Source: CAMYOC01 sp963704875
GTDB lineage: Bacteria; Pseudomonadota; Gammaproteobacteria; Steroidobacterales; XN24
NCBI GenBank assembly: GCA_963704875.1
Contig: CAVPIA010000003.1
Location: 144,269 to 208,268 of the forward strand
Reading direction: 5' to 3'
Length of the DNA: 64,000 nt
This document shows positions 26,958 through 37,763 of the stretch, piece after piece. Position 1 is the stretch's first letter. Every line of letters starts with the position of its first letter. Both the position numbers and the translations under genes were made by a program. Under the pieces are notes generated by a model, which did not search any database, was not told the origin of the DNA, and saw only the letters and a program-made list of their open reading frames with translations.

Positions 26958-27704
26958 ATGAGCGCGACAGACAGACCAGAGCCCTCCACCGGACTGGGCG
27001 TCACCCCGGCGACTCTGGCCACGCTTGCTGCGGTCGTCCCAGCAGTGCTGTTCGTGGTGACCTATCTGCTTGCGGCGTCGAATGGCCATGTTGCCTGGTG
27101 TCTGCCGCCGCTGGGAACCTGTACTGATATAACGCATACCGGTCTGCAGCCGCCCGAGTCATTCGTCTTTCGCATCGGCATGATTGTGGTCTGCGCGATA
27201 TTTCTCTGCGTATGGAAGCTGGCGGGAGACTGGTTCCTGCTGCATGCCTCCAGCCAACGCGATCAACAAAGGGGCCAACGGATCATGCGTCTCGGCCTGG
27301 TCGGATCGCTGGGCCTGCTGGTATCAGAGATGATGCTGCAGGGAAGCGAGGAAAGCGCCTGGATCCTTCATTCCGCAGGGGCCGCTGTGTATTTCCTCGC
27401 CGCTTACCTGGCGCAGTTGTTGGCGACTATCGAGAGCGGTCGTCTGGCCCGGCGCAAGCCCGGCATCGTGAGCCAACGCTCGCTGAGTCTCAAACGCTGG
27501 ATCATCGCGGCTGAAACCGTGGTGTTGCTGGCCGTTATTTTCGGCCGACTGCTCGGCGTACGCGAGATCGGGCGGCCTGCCCAATGGCTGGGTTCCTATC
27601 TGATGCTGGCGTACTACCTGAGTTTTGCACTGGACTGGCGCGGTCGCCTCAGCGCCGGAATCTGGACCGGCCTGCGGGCGGATGAGCGGCCCGACAGCTC
27701 ATGA
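26958..27704 (+). CDS. Frag1/DRAM/Sfk1-family membrane protein
   Basis: The 248-aa protein has about six transmembrane helices. The segment WCLPPLGTCTDITHTGLQPPESFVF after the first helix matches the family hallmark of a 'P..SDTG..PPE..F' loop. Eukaryotic relatives act in autophagy and GPI remodelling; bacterial members have no known role. It is divergent from the CoA-transferase gene across a gap of almost 300 bp. Confidence 0.7.
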   Translation: MSATDRPEPSTGLGVTPATLATLAAVVPAVLFVVTYLLAASNGHVAWCLPPLGTCTDITHTGLQPPESFVFRIGMIVVCAIFLCVWKLAGDWFLLHASSQRDQQRGQRIMRLGLVGSLGLLVSEMMLQGSEESAWILHSAGAAVYFLAAYLAQLLATIESGRLARRKPGIVSQRSLSLKRWIIAAETVVLLAVIFGRLLGVREIGRPAQWLGSYLMLAYYLSFALDWRGRLSAGIWTGLRADERPDSS

Positions 27705-27728
27705 CATCCGGGCCCGCGATACGAGGGG

Positions 27729-28267
27729 TCAACTGCTCTGACCGGGCGTCATGAATTCCTCCGCCAGTCCCAGTAGCGCGGTCTGGTCCAATCTGAATAC
27801 GCTCCAATCTGTCATCGGCTGCGCACCCAGCCTGCGGTAGAAATCTATCGCCGGCGTGTTCCAGTCGAGCACCGACCATTCGATCCGCCCGCAGCCGCGC
27901 TCCCGGGCCAGGTGAGCGAGGAATGCCAGCAGGGTTTTGCCTATACCCAACCCCCGGGCCGAGGGATCCACAAACAGATCCTCCAGATACAAACCTGACT
28001 TGCCGACGAAGGTAGAAAAATTGTGGAAAAACACCGCGAAACCCACTGCGTCGCCACGATACTCAGCCAGCACCACTTCTGCAGCCGGCCGCGGGCCGAA
28101 AAGCGCGGCGACGAGACCCTGCTCTGTGGCTTCGACTGCATCTTCAAGCTTTTCGTACCGTGCCAGGCGGCGGATAAACGAGAGCACCAGCGGTGCGTCT
28201 TCCTCGACCGCGAATCTCAGCTGCAGATCCTTGCTTGCGGTGCTGATCCCCTGCGGGTATTGCGCCG

Positions 28268-28271
<4 letters not shown>
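27729..28271 (-). CDS. GNAT N-acetyltransferase, diamine/thialysine acetyltransferase-like
   Basis: The 180-aa GNAT protein resembles the SSAT group: LQLRFAVEEDAPLVLSFIRRLARYEKL at the N-terminus, YLEDLFVDPSARGLGIGKTLL for the acetyl-CoA loop (Q/R-x-x-G-x-G/A), and WSVLDWNTPAIDFYRRLGA. The probable substrates are small amines such as polyamines or lysine analogues. Its ATG overlaps the lipase stop by 4 bp, placing it last in the hutU operon. Confidence 0.82.
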
Positions 28272-29283
<1,012 letters not shown>

Positions 29284-29287
<4 letters not shown>

Positions 29288-30072
29288 GCGTTCAGCACGC
29301 GCGGAAACGTCATGGACATCGGTAAACCGGTCTGATCGCGCCCGGGGTTCGCCGGTATCGACTCCAGTTCGTGCTCGTCGCAGCTTGCGGTAATCGCAAG
29401 CACCAGAGCATCGAGCATGTCATCCCGAGCTGCGATCGAGCGCGGCAGATTAGCCAGTGCTTCCTCTACCGCGGCAGGGGCTGCCGGCCAATGGGCGGAC
29501 AGCAACGCCAGACGCTCGCTAAACCCGGTTTCGGTCTTCTTGTAGTGCGTCATCGGCTGGCCCCCTGCCAGCGCAGCAAAACACAGCTCAGGGTGCGATT
29601 CAAACACCATGCGCTTTGTCTGCCGATGAGCGCTCAGCCATGCATCGACTTCCCGAATCCTGGGGAACAGGTTCCAGCACTGACGGGACAATTTTCGACC
29701 CGTGACCTGATGGTTACGCTGGCTGGCATCCGCATAGTCGCGACCGCCGAGCGCGGTCCGGCTGGGCGTGGAGAACACACTGGCGGAGCGCCGCCCCAAA
29801 CGTCGCCGGGCGAGCATGTCGCAGGGCCGCACAGGGCACGACGGCCCCGCCAGGCCGATCGGGATATCAACCATGACCCGGCAAGGGATCTGTATATCGC
29901 ACATGATCTGGTCAAACCGACGGGCAACACCCCAGCAATACCCGCCGTCGCTATGAGCAAAGAAGAACCAGCCGCCACGACATCCGTCCACACCGACTGC
30001 AGCTGCATTGCGCAGGCACTCGTTGGCGATCGCGTTGCCGCTGCCGCTGCCGTTGCCGTTGCCGTTACCCAA
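29284..30072 (-). CDS. DUF429 family protein (predicted RNase H-like nuclease)
   Basis: The 262-aa protein has the DUF429 core: VGVDGCRGGWFFF at the start, VMVDIPIGLAG with an acidic residue, and FESHPELCFAALAGG plus ARDDMLDALVLAITA near the end. The family has an RNase H-like fold but unknown biological function. The first 16 residues are an odd Gly-Asn/Gly-Ser run coded by hexanucleotide repeats. It begins 4 bp after hutU and overlaps the next gene by 4 bp, so it is a tight operon member. Confidence 0.8.
30034..30069. repeat. Hexanucleotide repeat in the DUF429 N-terminus
   Basis: Six units of G(T/C)TGCC run together on the plus strand, coding on the minus strand for alternating Gly-Asn and Gly-Ser. 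As the unit is six bases, copy changes keep frame. Confidence 0.8.
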
Positions 30073-30076
30073 CAGT

Positions 30077-31783
30077 TCAGCGGTCCATCATCGGCAGATC
30101 CAGACCCCGCTCACGGGCAACCTCCAGGGCTCGCTCGTAACCCGCATCGGCATGCCGCATGACACCGGTCCCCGGGTCGTTGATCAATACGCGCTGCAGC
30201 TGCCGCTCGGCGCGCTCGCTGCCGTCGGCAACGATGACCACACCGGCGTGCAGCGAATACCCCATACCGACACCGCCGCCGTGATGGAAACTGACCCAGG
30301 ATGCGCCGCTGGCCGTATTCAGCATCGCGTTGAGTATCGGCCAGTCAGCAACCGCATCGGAGCCGTCGCGCATGCCTTCAGTCTCACGATTGGGCGAGGC
30401 AACCGACCCTGAATCCAGATGATCCCGGCCGATGACAACCGGCGCTATGAGTTCACCGTCGCGCACCATCTGATTGAATGCCAGACCCAGGCGATGACGC
30501 TCCTTATAGCCGAGCCAACAGATACGACACGGCAAGCCCTGAAACTGGATACGCTCGCGTGCCGCATCAAGCCAGCGATGCAGGCCGGGTTTGTCCGGAA
30601 ACAATTCGCGCGCCTTCGCATCGGTCCGATAGATGTCCTCGGGGTCACCGGACAGCGCCGCCCAGCGAAACGGGCCCACGCCCTCGCAAAACAGCGGCCG
30701 GATATACAGCGGTACGAATCCCTTGAAGTCAAACGCGTTTTCGACGCCGGCGTCCTGGGCCATGGCGCGGATGTTGTTGCCATAATCGAAAGTCGGGATC
30801 CCACGCTGATGGAACTTCAACATGGCGCGTACCTGCCGCGCCATCGAGTCCTTTGACGCCCGGACATAGGCGGCCGGGTCCTGCTCGCGTAATGCCGCAG
30901 CCTGCGCCAGATCGTAGCCCACCGGGATATAGCCATTCAGCGGGTCATGCGCAGATGTCTGGTCGGTGACCAGGTCCGGCGGCCGCTGGCCTTGCTCGAT
31001 CTGTTCAAACACCTCGGCGGCATTTCCCAGCAGGCCGATCGAGACCGCCCTGCCCTCAGCTTTCGCCTGGTCCAGGATCGACAGCGCCTGGTCCAGATTG
31101 TCCGCGGCGTGGTCCAGATACCCCGTCTGCAGACGCTTTTCGATCCGGCTGGCATCGACTTCCACCGCGATACACGACAGGCCTGCAAACACTGCCGCCA
31201 GCGGCTGCGCGCCACCCATGCCACCCAAACCACCGGTCAGCAGCCAGCGACCGGCAGGATCGCCCGAATAATGCTGGCGCACCGCCTCAGCGAACGTCTC
31301 GTAGGTGCCCTGAACAATGCCCTGTGAACCGATATAGATCCACGAGCCGGCCGTCATCTGGCCGTACATCATCAATCCCTTGCGATCGAGCTCGAAGAAA
31401 TGCTCCCAGTTGGCCCACTTGCCGACCAGATTCGAGTTCGCGATCAGCACCCGCGGTGCCATGTCATGGGTCTTGAACACGCCGACGGGTTTGCCCGACT
31501 GCACCAGCAGAGTCTCGTCGTTCTCCAGTCGGCGCAGCGTTGCGACGATGGCGTCATAACACTCCCAATTGCGCGCCGCGCGGCCGATACCGCCATAGAC
31601 GACCAGTTGCTCCGGGTGCTCGGCAACGGCCGGGTCCAGATTGTTCATCAGCATCCGCAGCGCGGCTTCCTGCACCCAGCCCTTGCACTGCAAGGTCGAC
31701 CCGGTGGGTGCATGGATCTCGCCTGCGCGGAAACGGGTGCCGCTGTTATCTCCTGCTCCGCCGTGCTTTTGTGTCTGATCCAT
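30077..31783 (-). CDS. hutU: Urocanate hydratase (urocanase)
   Basis: The 568-aa enzyme adds water to urocanate to give 4-imidazolone-5-propionate, the second Hut step, using tightly bound NAD+. Motifs include the NAD site LTGGLGGMGGAQPLA and the active-site Cys region FQGLPCRICWLGYKERHRLG, plus SFHHGGGVGMGYS. Length fits the family (about 555 aa). Unlike the other four hut genes it lies 21 kb away on the minus strand, leading a hutU-DUF429-lipase-GNAT operon. Confidence 0.95.
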   Translation of the reverse strand: MDQTQKHGGAGDNSGTRFRAGEIHAPTGSTLQCKGWVQEAALRMLMNNLDPAVAEHPEQLVVYGGIGRAARNWECYDAIVATLRRLENDETLLVQSGKPVGVFKTHDMAPRVLIANSNLVGKWANWEHFFELDRKGLMMYGQMTAGSWIYIGSQGIVQGTYETFAEAVRQHYSGDPAGRWLLTGGLGGMGGAQPLAAVFAGLSCIAVEVDASRIEKRLQTGYLDHAADNLDQALSILDQAKAEGRAVSIGLLGNAAEVFEQIEQGQRPPDLVTDQTSAHDPLNGYIPVGYDLAQAAALREQDPAAYVRASKDSMARQVRAMLKFHQRGIPTFDYGNNIRAMAQDAGVENAFDFKGFVPLYIRPLFCEGVGPFRWAALSGDPEDIYRTDAKARELFPDKPGLHRWLDAARERIQFQGLPCRICWLGYKERHRLGLAFNQMVRDGELIAPVVIGRDHLDSGSVASPNRETEGMRDGSDAVADWPILNAMLNTASGASWVSFHHGGGVGMGYSLHAGVVIVADGSERAERQLQRVLINDPGTGVMRHADAGYERALEVARERGLDLPMMDR

Positions 31784-31818
31784 GATCTGAACCTGTTACG
31801 CGCTTTGGGTCCGTGAGA

Positions 31819-32001
31819 CTAGCCCAGCTCGAACAACGCTGCCAAACGCCGGCAGTATGCATACGAGCGGGGCACCGGCTGGCCGCGGCTGTCGGTGACA
31901 TTGGAAACGATGATTTCAGGCCCGACCAATAGCCTGTCTATCGGTCCGGCCATCTGTCCGGCTAACTTCTCAAACAATGAGCCAGACACTTGCCCGGACA
32001 C
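31819..32001 (-). CDS. Small ORF between the phosphatase gene and hutU, doubtful
   Basis: This 60-aa frame (MSGQVSGSLFEKLAG to ALFELG) fills the 240-bp gap between the phosphatase stop and the hutU start. The second half (GPEIIVSNVTDSRGQPVPRS) reads like ordinary protein, but the first half comes from short repeats (CCGGACAC / CCAGACAC) and no ribosome site is evident. It could be a remnant. No function is recognised. Confidence 0.3.
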   Translation of the reverse strand: MSGQVSGSLFEKLAGQMAGPIDRLLVGPEIIVSNVTDSRGQPVPRSYAYCRRLAALFELG

Positions 32002-32029
32002 TCGCCCAGAGGACTATTCAGGCACTCGC

Positions 32030-33712
32030 TCAACGATCGACAGACGGGACTATTTCCGTCAGTACGACGTCGCTGGCCTGGGACGGCGCCGGTAAGCCGA
32101 GATAGCCGGCAATGCTGGCGGCAAGGCTCTCGACGCCGACAGCCCGGTTCACCGTCTGGGGATCGATACCGGGTCCCATGACCACGATCGGCACATGCGT
32201 GTCGTAGCGATGCGGCGATCCATGCATGGCCGCATGCAACCGCGGATCCGGATGCAAATGCCAGCCCGGTTCCTGAACCAGATAGACCTGACCAGCGCGG
32301 TCCGCTGCGATCGATGCCCGCGCGAGCTCGCGTTCGGGCGGCCCGGCAGGTATGTCCCGGGCAAGATCGCTGCTGGCAAAGGCAAATTCGATACCCGGCT
32401 CGGCAAGCGCCAGTCGCGCCAGTGCACGCTCGACCTGAGCAAGCCCGATGCCGTCCGCCTCCAGACGTCGAATGTCGAGGAACAAGGAAGGATTCAGAAA
32501 GCGCAGAATCGGGTCGTAGTCGAATTCAAACGCCTCACGCAGCCCTGCATTCAAGCTTGCAATCATCGCCGGCGTGTCGATCCGTGCTACCGGATTCCCG
32601 TTATCGGTCAGATACTCAGGCGCCGACGGTATGCCGTGGTCCGACGTCAGTATCACCAGCGTGCGATCCAGTCCCACCCGTTGATCTATCATCGCCAGCA
32701 GTGCGCCGATGGTTCGGTCGAGCCGAAACATATTGTCTTCGGCCTCAAGACTGTCCGGGCCAAAAACATGACCGACATAATCGGTGGCTGACAGACTGAT
32801 CGCGAGCAAATCAGTGGCCGCGCCCTCGCCGATCGCTTCGGCCCGCATCAGCGCACTCACTGCGTCCAGCGTCAGCTCGTCGGCGTACGGAGTAAATCGA
32901 AGCGCGGCTGGGTAGTCACTGGTGGCAGCGAGATCATGCGGAAATACCCGTCCAAGCCCTTTGTAATCCTGTTCCCAGGGTTGATTGTCCCGGTCGATAA
33001 AGCGGTAATCCGCGTCCTTCCGCAACAAGCGCCAGGGTCGCTCCCGGTAGGCCTCGCCCGGCTGCGATGCATTGAACTCCAGTAACCAAAGCGGCTCTTC
33101 CGGATAGTAGTAGTTGCTGGTGACAAAGCGACCCGTGCGACGCGAATACCAGAACGCCTTGCCTTCCTGTCCCGTCAACAGGATCGCGCCACGATCCTTT
33201 AGCGAGACCCCAAACACCCGCGAGGCGCGGTTGCTTTGTTCAACCAGTACGTCGCCAAGCGACTGTGCTCTTGCCAGAGCGGGTGACACGCCGTCGCCGT
33301 CCTCGGTCGCTTCACCGAGCAGGCGATGGCGGGGATCCTCAACACAATAGACAGTACGGTTGGTCTCAGGGTCGACCCAGCTGTTGCCAACCAGTCCATG
33401 CACGGCAGGGTGTGCGCCAGTTACGATGGTCAGATGCCCGGGCGCCGTGGAGGTGATGCCATGAGCAAAATGTGCCTCCCGGTAGTGGACACCATTGTCA
33501 ATCAGCCAACGAAGACCGTTTCCGGCAAGGCGCTCCCCGTATTGATCGCGGAAATCTCCGCGCAATTGATCGACGACGATCAGGAGGACCAGCTTTGGCT
33601 GCTCCGGCGTGGCCCTGGCGCAGGCGCCGCAAATCAGCAATGAAGAGCCGATCAATGTCACCAGGACAAGCGGCACGGCGCAGCGCCAGACAGAAACCAG
33701 GCGGCCGGTCAT
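32030..33712 (-). CDS. PafA-type alkaline phosphatase
   Basis: The 560-aa protein has an N-terminal signal (VPLVLVTLIGSSLLICGACA). The phosphatase motifs are VVDQLRGDF (metal Asp), GITSTAPGHLTIVTGAHP with the nucleophile Thr as in PafA, DYVGHVFGPDS (Asp/His metal ligands) and TSDHGIPSAPEYL (Asp/His). A late His sits in HGSPHRYDTHVPIVVMG. It probably releases phosphate from monoesters or diesters in the periplasm. The gene is a single leftward unit. Confidence 0.85.
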   Translation of the reverse strand: MTGRLVSVWRCAVPLVLVTLIGSSLLICGACARATPEQPKLVLLIVVDQLRGDFRDQYGERLAGNGLRWLIDNGVHYREAHFAHGITSTAPGHLTIVTGAHPAVHGLVGNSWVDPETNRTVYCVEDPRHRLLGEATEDGDGVSPALARAQSLGDVLVEQSNRASRVFGVSLKDRGAILLTGQEGKAFWYSRRTGRFVTSNYYYPEEPLWLLEFNASQPGEAYRERPWRLLRKDADYRFIDRDNQPWEQDYKGLGRVFPHDLAATSDYPAALRFTPYADELTLDAVSALMRAEAIGEGAATDLLAISLSATDYVGHVFGPDSLEAEDNMFRLDRTIGALLAMIDQRVGLDRTLVILTSDHGIPSAPEYLTDNGNPVARIDTPAMIASLNAGLREAFEFDYDPILRFLNPSLFLDIRRLEADGIGLAQVERALARLALAEPGIEFAFASSDLARDIPAGPPERELARASIAADRAGQVYLVQEPGWHLHPDPRLHAAMHGSPHRYDTHVPIVVMGPGIDPQTVNRAVGVESLAASIAGYLGLPAPSQASDVVLTEIVPSVDR

Positions 33713-33749
33713 ACGGCGTGAGTCGGCAGCGTACCGGACCGGCAGGGCG

Positions 33750-36700
33750 CTAGCCCAGCCAGGCCCGCGCGTTGCGCCAGATGCGCATCCACGGCCCGTG
33801 CTCGGCCCAGCCCTGTGGATGCCAGGAATGCTGTACGGTGCGGTAACTGCGCTCCGGATGCGGCATCATGATCGTCACCCTGCCGTCCAAGCTGGTGAGA
33901 CCAGCGATACCGACGGGAGAACCGTTGGGATTGGCCGGATAGCGGCTTGCTATCGCGCCGTAGTTGTCGACATAGGCAAGTGCAACCGTGCCCGACTCCT
34001 CGCACCGTTGCTGGTGGCGCGGGTCGGAAAATTCAGCGCGGCCCTCACCATGCGAAACCACGATTGGCATCACTGAACCCTGCATACCGTCGAGAAACAG
34101 CGACGGCGTGGCGGCTACCTGCACCAGCGACAAACGTGCCTCGAACTGCTCCGAGCGATTGCCGACGAACAGCGGCCAATGTCCGGCTCCCGGTACCAGG
34201 TCTTTCAACGCCGCCATCATCTGGCAGCCATTGCACACACCCAGACTGAAGCTGTCGTTGCGCTCGAACCAGGCCGCAAACTGGTCTCTGGCACGCGGGT
34301 TGTACAGGATCGTCTTGGCCCAGCCTTCGCCGGCACCCAGCACATCACCGTATGAAAAACCGCCGCAGGCCACCAGTCCCTGATAATCCGCCAGTGTTGC
34401 GCCGCCGGTGATGATATCGGTCATGTGCACATCCACCGGGTCAAAACCCGCGCGATGAAATGCGGCCGCCATCTCGATCTGACTGTTGACGCCCTGCTCT
34501 CTTAGCACCGCGACTCGCGGCCGAATGCCGCTGGCAACATATGGCGCAGCGACGTCTTCATTGATATCGAAGGACGTGTGCACCCGCAGCCCTGGATCGT
34601 CCTCGTCCAGCAGCCGGTCATATTCTTCGCGCGCACACTCCGGATGGTCGCGCAGGCTCTGCATGTGGAAACTCGTCTCGGACCAGGCTCGATGCAGATC
34701 CACACGCCGCTCGTCGAACAAGCATTTGCCGTCATGCTCAATGCGAATGCCCGGCGTCTGTTCGACGCTACCGAGGTCATGGCAGACATCGCCCAGGCCG
34801 ATTTCGGCCGCCAGCTCCATCGCCTCATCCATGTCCTGCGCACGCAGTTGCAGTACCGCGCCCAATTCCTCGTTAAACAAGGCCGCCACGGGATCCTCGC
34901 CCAGACTGTCGAGGTTTATCGTCATACCGGCACGCCCCGCGAAAGCCATCTCGACAAGGGTCGTCAACAGACCGCCATCCGAACGATCGTGATAGGCCAG
35001 GATGAGTCCCTCGCGAGCCAGTGTGCGCACCAGATCGAACAGGGCGCGCAACAGATTGGGGTCGTCCAGATCCGGTACTTCGCGACCCATCGCGCCATAC
35101 ACCTGGGCCAGTGCCGACCCGCCCATACGGTTGCGGCCCGCGCCGAGGTCTATCAGCAGCAAGCGGGTGTCGCCAACACCCTTATCATCAGCCCCATGAT
35201 CAGCCCCATGATCAGCAATACGCAATTGGGGCGTCAGCGTATTGCGCACATCATCGACTGGCGCAAATGCCGACACGATCAGCGACACCGGTGCGGTGAC
35301 GCTGCGCGGTCCATCCGCAGACTCCCACGCGGTGCGCATGGACAGCGAATCCTTGCCCACCGGAATGGCGATGCCGAGCGCCGGACACAATTCCTCGCCG
35401 ACCGCCCGCACCGTGTCGAACAGAGCGGCGTCCTCACCAGGCGCACCACAAGCGGCCATCCAGTTGGCGGACAAGCGAATATCGGACAATCTGGGAATCG
35501 AAGCGGCGGCGATGTTTGTCACCGCCTCACCGATCGCCATGCGGCCGGACGCCGGGCCATTCAGCACCGCCAGCGGCGTGCGCTCGCCCATTGCCATCGC
35601 TTCGCCGGTCGTCGCTTCGAACCCGGAGACGGTCACCGCCACGTCACTGACCGGGACCTGCCAGGGACCCACCATCTGATCGCGGCAACACAAGCCGCCT
35701 ACCGATCGATCGCCAATCGTCACCAGGAATGTCTTGTCAGCCACTGCCGGCAAACGCAGGACCCGATAGGTCGCTTCGCGGACGTCGCTTATCTCCGGAA
35801 AATCGTCGCCAAGCCGGGATACACGGCTGGCGTCACGCGTCATTTTCGGGGTCCGGCCGAGCAACACTTCGACCGGCATATTGACCGGCTCATTGCCGAA
35901 ATGCTGATCATGCACCACAAGCTGACGCTCGCTCGTGGTCGTGCCTACGACCGCGACCGGGCAGCGCTCGCGCTTGCACAGAGCCAGAAAATCGTCGATG
36001 CGATCGTTGCCTATCGCCAGCACATATCGCTCTTGCGCCTCATTGCACCAGATCGCCATCGGCGACATCCCGGGTTCGTCGTTGGGTATCGCGCGCAGCT
36101 CTATACGGCCGCCGAGCTGGCTGTGATCGATTACCTCAGGCAGGGCATTGGACAACCCGCCGGCGCCGACATCGTGGATCAGTATGATCGGATTGTCTTC
36201 ACCCATCGCCCAGCAGGAATCGATGACCTCCTGAGCGCGCCGTTGCATCTCCGGGTTGCCCCGTTGCACCGATGCAAAATCCAGATCCTCGGCGCTCTGG
36301 CCCTGCGCCATGGATGAAGCAGCGCCACCGCCAAGGCCGATCAACATGGCCGGACCGCCGAGCACCACGAGCCGGGCACCCACCGGCACCTCGCCCTTCT
36401 GCACATGCCCGGCCCGAATGTTGCCGAGGCCGCCGGCGATCATGATCGGCTTATGATATCCGCGCAGCACCCCATCTACTTCCTGCTCGAACGTGCGGAA
36501 GTATCCGGCAAGATTAGGGCGGCCAAACTCGTTATTGAATGATGCGCCGCCGATCGGACCCTCCAGCATGATCTCCAGCGCCGAGACGATGCGCTCGGGG
36601 CGGCCGTTGTCGCGCTCCCAGGGCTGTTCGAAACCGGGGATACGCAAATTTGAAACAGAAAATCCCGTCAGACCGGCTTTTGGTTTGGCCCCGGTTCCGG

Positions 36701-37664
36701 TCGCCCCTTCATCACGTATTTCGCCGCCCGACCCGGTCGCCGCACCCGGAAACGGAGAAATCGCGGTGGGATGATTGTGCGTCTCGACCTTCATCAGGAT
36801 ATGCACGTCTTCCTGCTGATAGCCATAACTGCGGGATTCAGGGTCGGCGAAAAAACGGCCCGCCTTCCAACCCTCCATCGCAGCAGCGTTGTCCTTGTAT
36901 GCGGACAGCACGCCATGCGGCGAACAGGCATGCGTGTTGCGGATCATGTCGAACAAGGTCTTGCTCTGCGGCTCTCCATCCACGATCCAGTCAGCGTTGA
37001 ATATCTTATGTCGGCAATGCTCCGAGTTAGCCTGCGCGAACATCATCAATTCGGCGTCGCTGGGGTTGCGTCCCTCAGCTTCAAAATGCGCCGCCAGATA
37101 CTCGATCTCGTTATCTGACAGCGCCAGGCCGAGCTCGCGATTGGCGGTTTCCAGCGCTACGACCCCGGCACCGCTGACGTCGACGGCCATGACCGGATCC
37201 GGCCCGTGGTGGGCGAAAAGGCGCTCAGCGTCATCGGCGGCAAACACCACCGACTCGGTCATCCGGTCATGGAGCAGACTCGCCGCGCGTTCCAGATGCT
37301 GCCTGAGCTGCGCCTGATCGCCGGCCAGCGTATAGCTCAGACCTCGTTCCAGCCGCGTCACTGCTTCAAGCCCGCAATTATGCGCAATATCTGTGGCTTT
37401 GCTGGACCAGGGGGAAATCGTGCCGAATCTCGGCAACACAATAACTTCCAGCCCCTCCTCCGAGGTTTGTCCCCTAACCGACCCGTAATGCAGCAAGCGT
37501 TCAAGAATCTGCTGCTCTCCGGGTTCCAGCGGTCTGGCCAGCTCGGCCAGGTGCAGATAGCGGGCAGAAAGCCCGGTCAATCCGGGGCAGGCCGCGCGCA
37601 GCATCTCGAGTCTTTTTGCAAGCCGAAAATTTGATAGCGCCGGAGCGCCGGGGAGGATCAGCAT
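33750..37664 (-). CDS. purL: Phosphoribosylformylglycinamidine synthase
   Basis: The 1304-aa single-chain enzyme performs the fourth step of purine synthesis (FGAR to FGAM with glutamine and ATP). It shows the N-terminal PurS-like domain, the synthase blocks KVETHNHPTAISPFPGAATG and FGRPNLAGYFRTFE, and a C-terminal class I glutaminase with Cys in SLGVCNGCQMMA and His/Glu in MPHPERSYR. Length matches gammaproteobacterial PurL. The start ATG at 37664 (MLILPGAPALSNFRL) has a weak ribosome site. mltF and tadA, which usually sit beside purL in enterics, are 23 kb away. Confidence 0.97.
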   Translation of the reverse strand: MLILPGAPALSNFRLAKRLEMLRAACPGLTGLSARYLHLAELARPLEPGEQQILERLLHYGSVRGQTSEEGLEVIVLPRFGTISPWSSKATDIAHNCGLEAVTRLERGLSYTLAGDQAQLRQHLERAASLLHDRMTESVVFAADDAERLFAHHGPDPVMAVDVSGAGVVALETANRELGLALSDNEIEYLAAHFEAEGRNPSDAELMMFAQANSEHCRHKIFNADWIVDGEPQSKTLFDMIRNTHACSPHGVLSAYKDNAAAMEGWKAGRFFADPESRSYGYQQEDVHILMKVETHNHPTAISPFPGAATGSGGEIRDEGATGTGAKPKAGLTGFSVSNLRIPGFEQPWERDNGRPERIVSALEIMLEGPIGGASFNNEFGRPNLAGYFRTFEQEVDGVLRGYHKPIMIAGGLGNIRAGHVQKGEVPVGARLVVLGGPAMLIGLGGGAASSMAQGQSAEDLDFASVQRGNPEMQRRAQEVIDSCWAMGEDNPIILIHDVGAGGLSNALPEVIDHSQLGGRIELRAIPNDEPGMSPMAIWCNEAQERYVLAIGNDRIDDFLALCKRERCPVAVVGTTTSERQLVVHDQHFGNEPVNMPVEVLLGRTPKMTRDASRVSRLGDDFPEISDVREATYRVLRLPAVADKTFLVTIGDRSVGGLCCRDQMVGPWQVPVSDVAVTVSGFEATTGEAMAMGERTPLAVLNGPASGRMAIGEAVTNIAAASIPRLSDIRLSANWMAACGAPGEDAALFDTVRAVGEELCPALGIAIPVGKDSLSMRTAWESADGPRSVTAPVSLIVSAFAPVDDVRNTLTPQLRIADHGADHGADDKGVGDTRLLLIDLGAGRNRMGGSALAQVYGAMGREVPDLDDPNLLRALFDLVRTLAREGLILAYHDRSDGGLLTTLVEMAFAGRAGMTINLDSLGEDPVAALFNEELGAVLQLRAQDMDEAMELAAEIGLGDVCHDLGSVEQTPGIRIEHDGKCLFDERRVDLHRAWSETSFHMQSLRDHPECAREEYDRLLDEDDPGLRVHTSFDINEDVAAPYVASGIRPRVAVLREQGVNSQIEMAAAFHRAGFDPVDVHMTDIITGGATLADYQGLVACGGFSYGDVLGAGEGWAKTILYNPRARDQFAAWFERNDSFSLGVCNGCQMMAALKDLVPGAGHWPLFVGNRSEQFEARLSLVQVAATPSLFLDGMQGSVMPIVVSHGEGRAEFSDPRHQQRCEESGTVALAYVDNYGAIASRYPANPNGSPVGIAGLTSLDGRVTIMMPHPERSYRTVQHSWHPQGWAEHGPWMRIWRNARAWLG

Positions 37665-37763
37665 GATCGCGGGGTCCCGAAGGGTGTCTGGCGGGTGTCT
37701 GGCGAGGCGAATGATACCGGAGCGCCATGGCGCGCTCCACCAGTCTCATCAATGCACGCTGAA

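Noticed and set aside
34578..36317. 579-codon plus-strand ORF opposite purL
   Set aside because: It is an antisense shadow rich in His, Arg and Gln with no domain; purL is unmistakable on the other strand.
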